The position numbers were made by a program, and so were the translations under genes. Source: Rhodospirillaceae bacterium (GTDB lineage: Bacteria > Pseudomonadota > Alphaproteobacteria > UBA11136). From it: a stretch of DNA of 7,887 nucleotides. The notes under the pieces are model-generated. The model had not been told where the DNA came from. It searched no databases and saw only the letters and a list, made by a program, of their open reading frames with translations. Positions 5,828 through 7,887 of this stretch are shown one piece after another (the stretch's first letter is position 1; each line of letters begins with the position of its first letter). The stretch is taken from NCBI GenBank assembly GCA_018663165.1, contig JABJES010000190.1, forward strand, positions 1 to 7,887, in the 5' to 3' direction.

Positions 5828-6696
5828 CGCCCCAAGGCTTTTCTGAGTGCGATGACCCCGGTGTCGTCTGTTTCCAAAAGATTGTGGCGGAGGAGAAAAT
5901 CGATCATCGCCAAATGGGTGTTGGGTTTGACCTCGCTCCCGCTTTCCATGGCCGCCACCACTTTTTCCACCGGCCAGAGCAGAAATTCCGCCACCTCACC
6001 GTCGACGGGGCGGGGGATGGTTTGGCCGTCGAGCTCGATGTCATAGAGGATCATGGTCGCCGGTGAGAGACCCTCGAAGGTATCGACGCAATAGGAGAGC
6101 GTGCCTCTGGCTTGTGCTTTGGCCATGATTTGCGCGCCGAGACCGGCCTCTTCCATCGCTTCTTTGAGTAAATTATCGGCGACAGGGATTCCGGCGGGCT
6201 GGCCACCGGCGACCAGATTATCGAGCAGGCCGGGGTGAAGGGGCCGGTCCATGCCGCGCCGTTGCAGCCAGATGTGCAGGCCGTCGGACTTACGGGTAAA
6301 ACCGTTGAGATGGATGCCCCAGGCGTGGAGGCCGAAAAAGCGCACCGCCGAGCGCTCGATCAGAGCCAGAGGCTCGGCCAGAAAATCCGGAATTTCTGAT
6401 GGCTCTTCAGGCAGGGCAAGAACCGGATAGGGTTCGTCGCGCCAGTGGCTAAAGGCGCCGCCCTCATAAAGGCCGCGGGCAACGTCTTCCAGGGCGGCGG
6501 TGCGGGACGTGCAATCGGCAAGGTCCGGGGAGAGGGTTACGGCCTGGGGTGTAAAATCGAAAACCTCGCGCCAGGGATCAAGGCGGTGCAATTCGCTGCG
6601 CCGCAGCCAGCCGACCCGCTGGCTGCCGATTTCAAAAGGAATGAAATCGGCTTGGCTCCAAATATTGCACTCATGGATGCGGTCAAGAAGGCGCAC
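5824..6696 (-). CDS. DUF4743 plus Nudix hydrolase
   Basis: A 290-residue protein with two parts. Residues about 3-125 match the DUF4743 N-terminal domain, with ADFIPFEIGSQRVGWLR at 16-32 and a PFE-type fold. Residues about 125-270 are a Nudix domain: GIHLNGFTR (127-135), IWLQRR (142-147), and a Nudix box at 164-186 with Glu179, Glu182 and Glu183 in KEAMEEAGL. The first Glu of the classical box is Ile170, and Lys178 replaces Arg. This layout is shared with the Nudix part of yeast Tnr3 and plant NUDT20/24, which act on damaged thiamine diphosphate; transferring that substrate here is inference. The start is the GTG at 6696, 12 bases after the ecm stop and in the same frame; it lacks a strong ribosome site, and a CTG at 6705 is the only other option upstream. 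Probably translated by coupling to ecm. Confidence 0.87.
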   Translation of the reverse strand: MRLLDRIHECNIWSQADFIPFEIGSQRVGWLRRSELHRLDPWREVFDFTPQAVTLSPDLADCTSRTAALEDVARGLYEGGAFSHWRDEPYPVLALPEEPSEIPDFLAEPLALIERSAVRFFGLHAWGIHLNGFTRKSDGLHIWLQRRGMDRPLHPGLLDNLVAGGQPAGIPVADNLLKEAMEEAGLGAQIMAKAQARGTLSYCVDTFEGLSPATMILYDIELDGQTIPRPVDGEVAEFLLWPVEKVVAAMESGSEVKPNTHLAMIDFLLRHNLLETDDTGVIALRKALGR

Positions 6697-6708
6697 GGGC
6701 GGCAGCGG

Positions 6709-7887
6709 TCAGGCCGCTTCCTGGGATGTGCGGTCGATCAACTCAACGATATCGGCCATGATTTCGGCAATCTTGAAATCCTTGGGCGTATAAATCGCTG
6801 CCACCCCGGCTTTCAACAGTGCCTCGGCATCGGCTGGCGGAATGATGCCGCCAACGACCACCGGGATGTCGGATATTCCGGCCTTTTCCATGCGCTCCAG
6901 AATTTCACCGACCAGCGCCAGATGAGAGCCCGAGAGGATCGAGATGCCGACCACATGGACGCCTTCCTCAACCGCTGTATTGGCGATCTGGGCCGGAGTC
7001 AGGCGGATGCCTTCATAGACCACTTCAAAGCCGGAATCCTTGGCGCGGACGGCGATTTGTTCAGCCCCGTTTGAATGGCCGTCGAGCCCCGGCTTGCCGA
7101 CCAGCATTTTAAGCCGTCGTCCAAGGCGCTTGGAAACGGCGTCGACACGGGCCCGCACCGGGGCGTAATCGTCGCCGCCGCTTGCCGGCGGTGTGCCCTG
7201 TCCGGCACCAACGCCGCCGACCCCGGTGGGGGCGCGGTATTCGCCGTAAATGTCGCGCATCAGTCCTGCCCACTCGCCGGTGGTGACCCCGGCATGGGCG
7301 CAGGCAATGGAGCTTTCCATTAAATTGCGGTCTTCCTTGGCCGCACTTTCGAGTTCGCTTAAAGCCGTTTTAACGGCGGCGTCGTCGCGCTTTGCGCGGA
7401 AGCTCTTGAGGCGCTCGATCTGCTCGGCCTCGGCGTTGGGATCGGTGGTCAGAAAGCCGCCGTCTTTACCCGCCATCAGGGGCGAGGGCTCGGTTTCAGT
7501 GTGGCAGTTGACGCCAACCACCTTTTGCCCCCCGGATTCGATGTTGGCCAGACGCTGTGCATTGGCGGCGACGAGCTGCTGTTTCATATAACTCGATTCA
7601 ACGGCCGCGACGACGCCGCCGATTTCATCAATGCGGGCAAGCTCAAACCGGGCTTCATCTTTCAGTTTTTCAACTTCGGTGCGGATGACCGTGGAACCGG
7701 CAAAAATATCGTCATATTCGAGAAGGTCGGTCTCCAGGGCCATGATCTGTTGCAGGCGCAGGGACCATTGCTGATCCCAGGGCCGGGGCAGGCCCAGGGC
7801 CTCGTTCCAGGCTGGAAGCTGGATGGCGCGGGCGCGAGCGTTTTTCGACAGCACCACCGACAGCATCTCGATCAAGATGCGATAGAC
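6709..7887 (-). CDS. ecm: Ethylmalonyl-CoA mutase, C-terminal part (5' end outside window)
   Basis: The last 392 residues of a coenzyme B12-dependent acyl-CoA mutase. The visible part starts inside the catalytic barrel region, with a LPAWNEALGLPRPWDQQWSLR stretch near residue 24 and YMKQQLV near 100. A glycine-rich linker (224-239) leads to the B12-binding domain: KPGLDGHSNG at 265-274, with His271 as the lower cobalt ligand, SILSGSH at 316-322, and VVVGGIIPP at 343-351. DGHSNG and the YEGIRLTPAQI segment match ethylmalonyl-CoA mutase (Ecm, also called MeaA) better than methylmalonyl-CoA mutase, whose motif is usually DGHDRG. The enzyme converts (2R)-ethylmalonyl-CoA to methylsuccinyl-CoA in the ethylmalonyl-CoA pathway of acetyl-CoA assimilation. 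The frame has no stop up to the right edge, and about 260-290 N-terminal residues are missing. The Nudix gene follows in the same frame after the TGA. Confidence 0.9.
   Translation of the reverse strand, partial: VYRILIEMLSVVLSKNARARAIQLPAWNEALGLPRPWDQQWSLRLQQIMALETDLLEYDDIFAGSTVIRTEVEKLKDEARFELARIDEIGGVVAAVESSYMKQQLVAANAQRLANIESGGQKVVGVNCHTETEPSPLMAGKDGGFLTTDPNAEAEQIERLKSFRAKRDDAAVKTALSELESAAKEDRNLMESSIACAHAGVTTGEWAGLMRDIYGEYRAPTGVGGVGAGQGTPPASGGDDYAPVRARVDAVSKRLGRRLKMLVGKPGLDGHSNGAEQIAVRAKDSGFEVVYEGIRLTPAQIANTAVEEGVHVVGISILSGSHLALVGEILERMEKAGISDIPVVVGGIIPPADAEALLKAGVAAIYTPKDFKIAEIMADIVELIDRTSQEAA

Noticed and set aside
6445..7074. 209-residue plus-strand open frame
   Set aside because: Opposite the Nudix and ecm genes; no family resemblance.

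Overview
The window looks like a piece of an alphaproteobacterial chromosome, moderately GC-rich and densely coded. Three things point that way: a COQ7-type di-iron hydroxylase in an operon with DsbB and a YqaA-type membrane protein, an ethylmalonyl-CoA mutase (Ecm/MeaA), and GluQ, the tRNA(Asp)-queuosine modifying enzyme. The genus cannot be told from the sequence alone. Both ends cut through genes.

Layout. At the left edge a minus-strand PAS-GAF sensory gene loses its C-terminal output domain (1-929). Next, also on the minus strand, is a solitary DNA methyltransferase (1033-2262). It sits 54 bases downstream of a complete tRNA-Leu(CAA) gene (2317-2403) with a recognisable promoter (2423-2452). 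A plus-strand operon follows: yqaA-like membrane protein (2561-3142), dsbB (3123-3653, TTG start) and coq7 (3655-4233), which overlap or nearly abut. It converges on a small HNH endonuclease-like gene (4244-4804, minus). That gene is divergent from gluQ (4946-5827, plus), and the shared 141-base control region contains an 11-base direct repeat. gluQ converges on, and overlaps by 4 bases, a DUF4743/Nudix hydrolase gene (5824-6696, minus). The Nudix gene directly follows the 3' part of ecm (6709-7887, minus, running off the window).

How the genes fit together. DsbB passes electrons from periplasmic thiol oxidation to ubiquinone, and COQ7 performs a late hydroxylation in ubiquinone synthesis, so a quinone user and a quinone maker share a transcript. 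tRNA-Leu and GluQ belong to translation. Ecm marks the ethylmalonyl-CoA route of acetyl-CoA assimilation. Most of the window is housekeeping. The less ordinary points are the methyltransferase without a restriction partner in the tRNA-Leu transcription unit, two short direct repeats in leader regions, and the single in-frame UGA between ecm and the Nudix gene. I saw no phage, insertion sequence, CRISPR array or clear novel multi-gene system.
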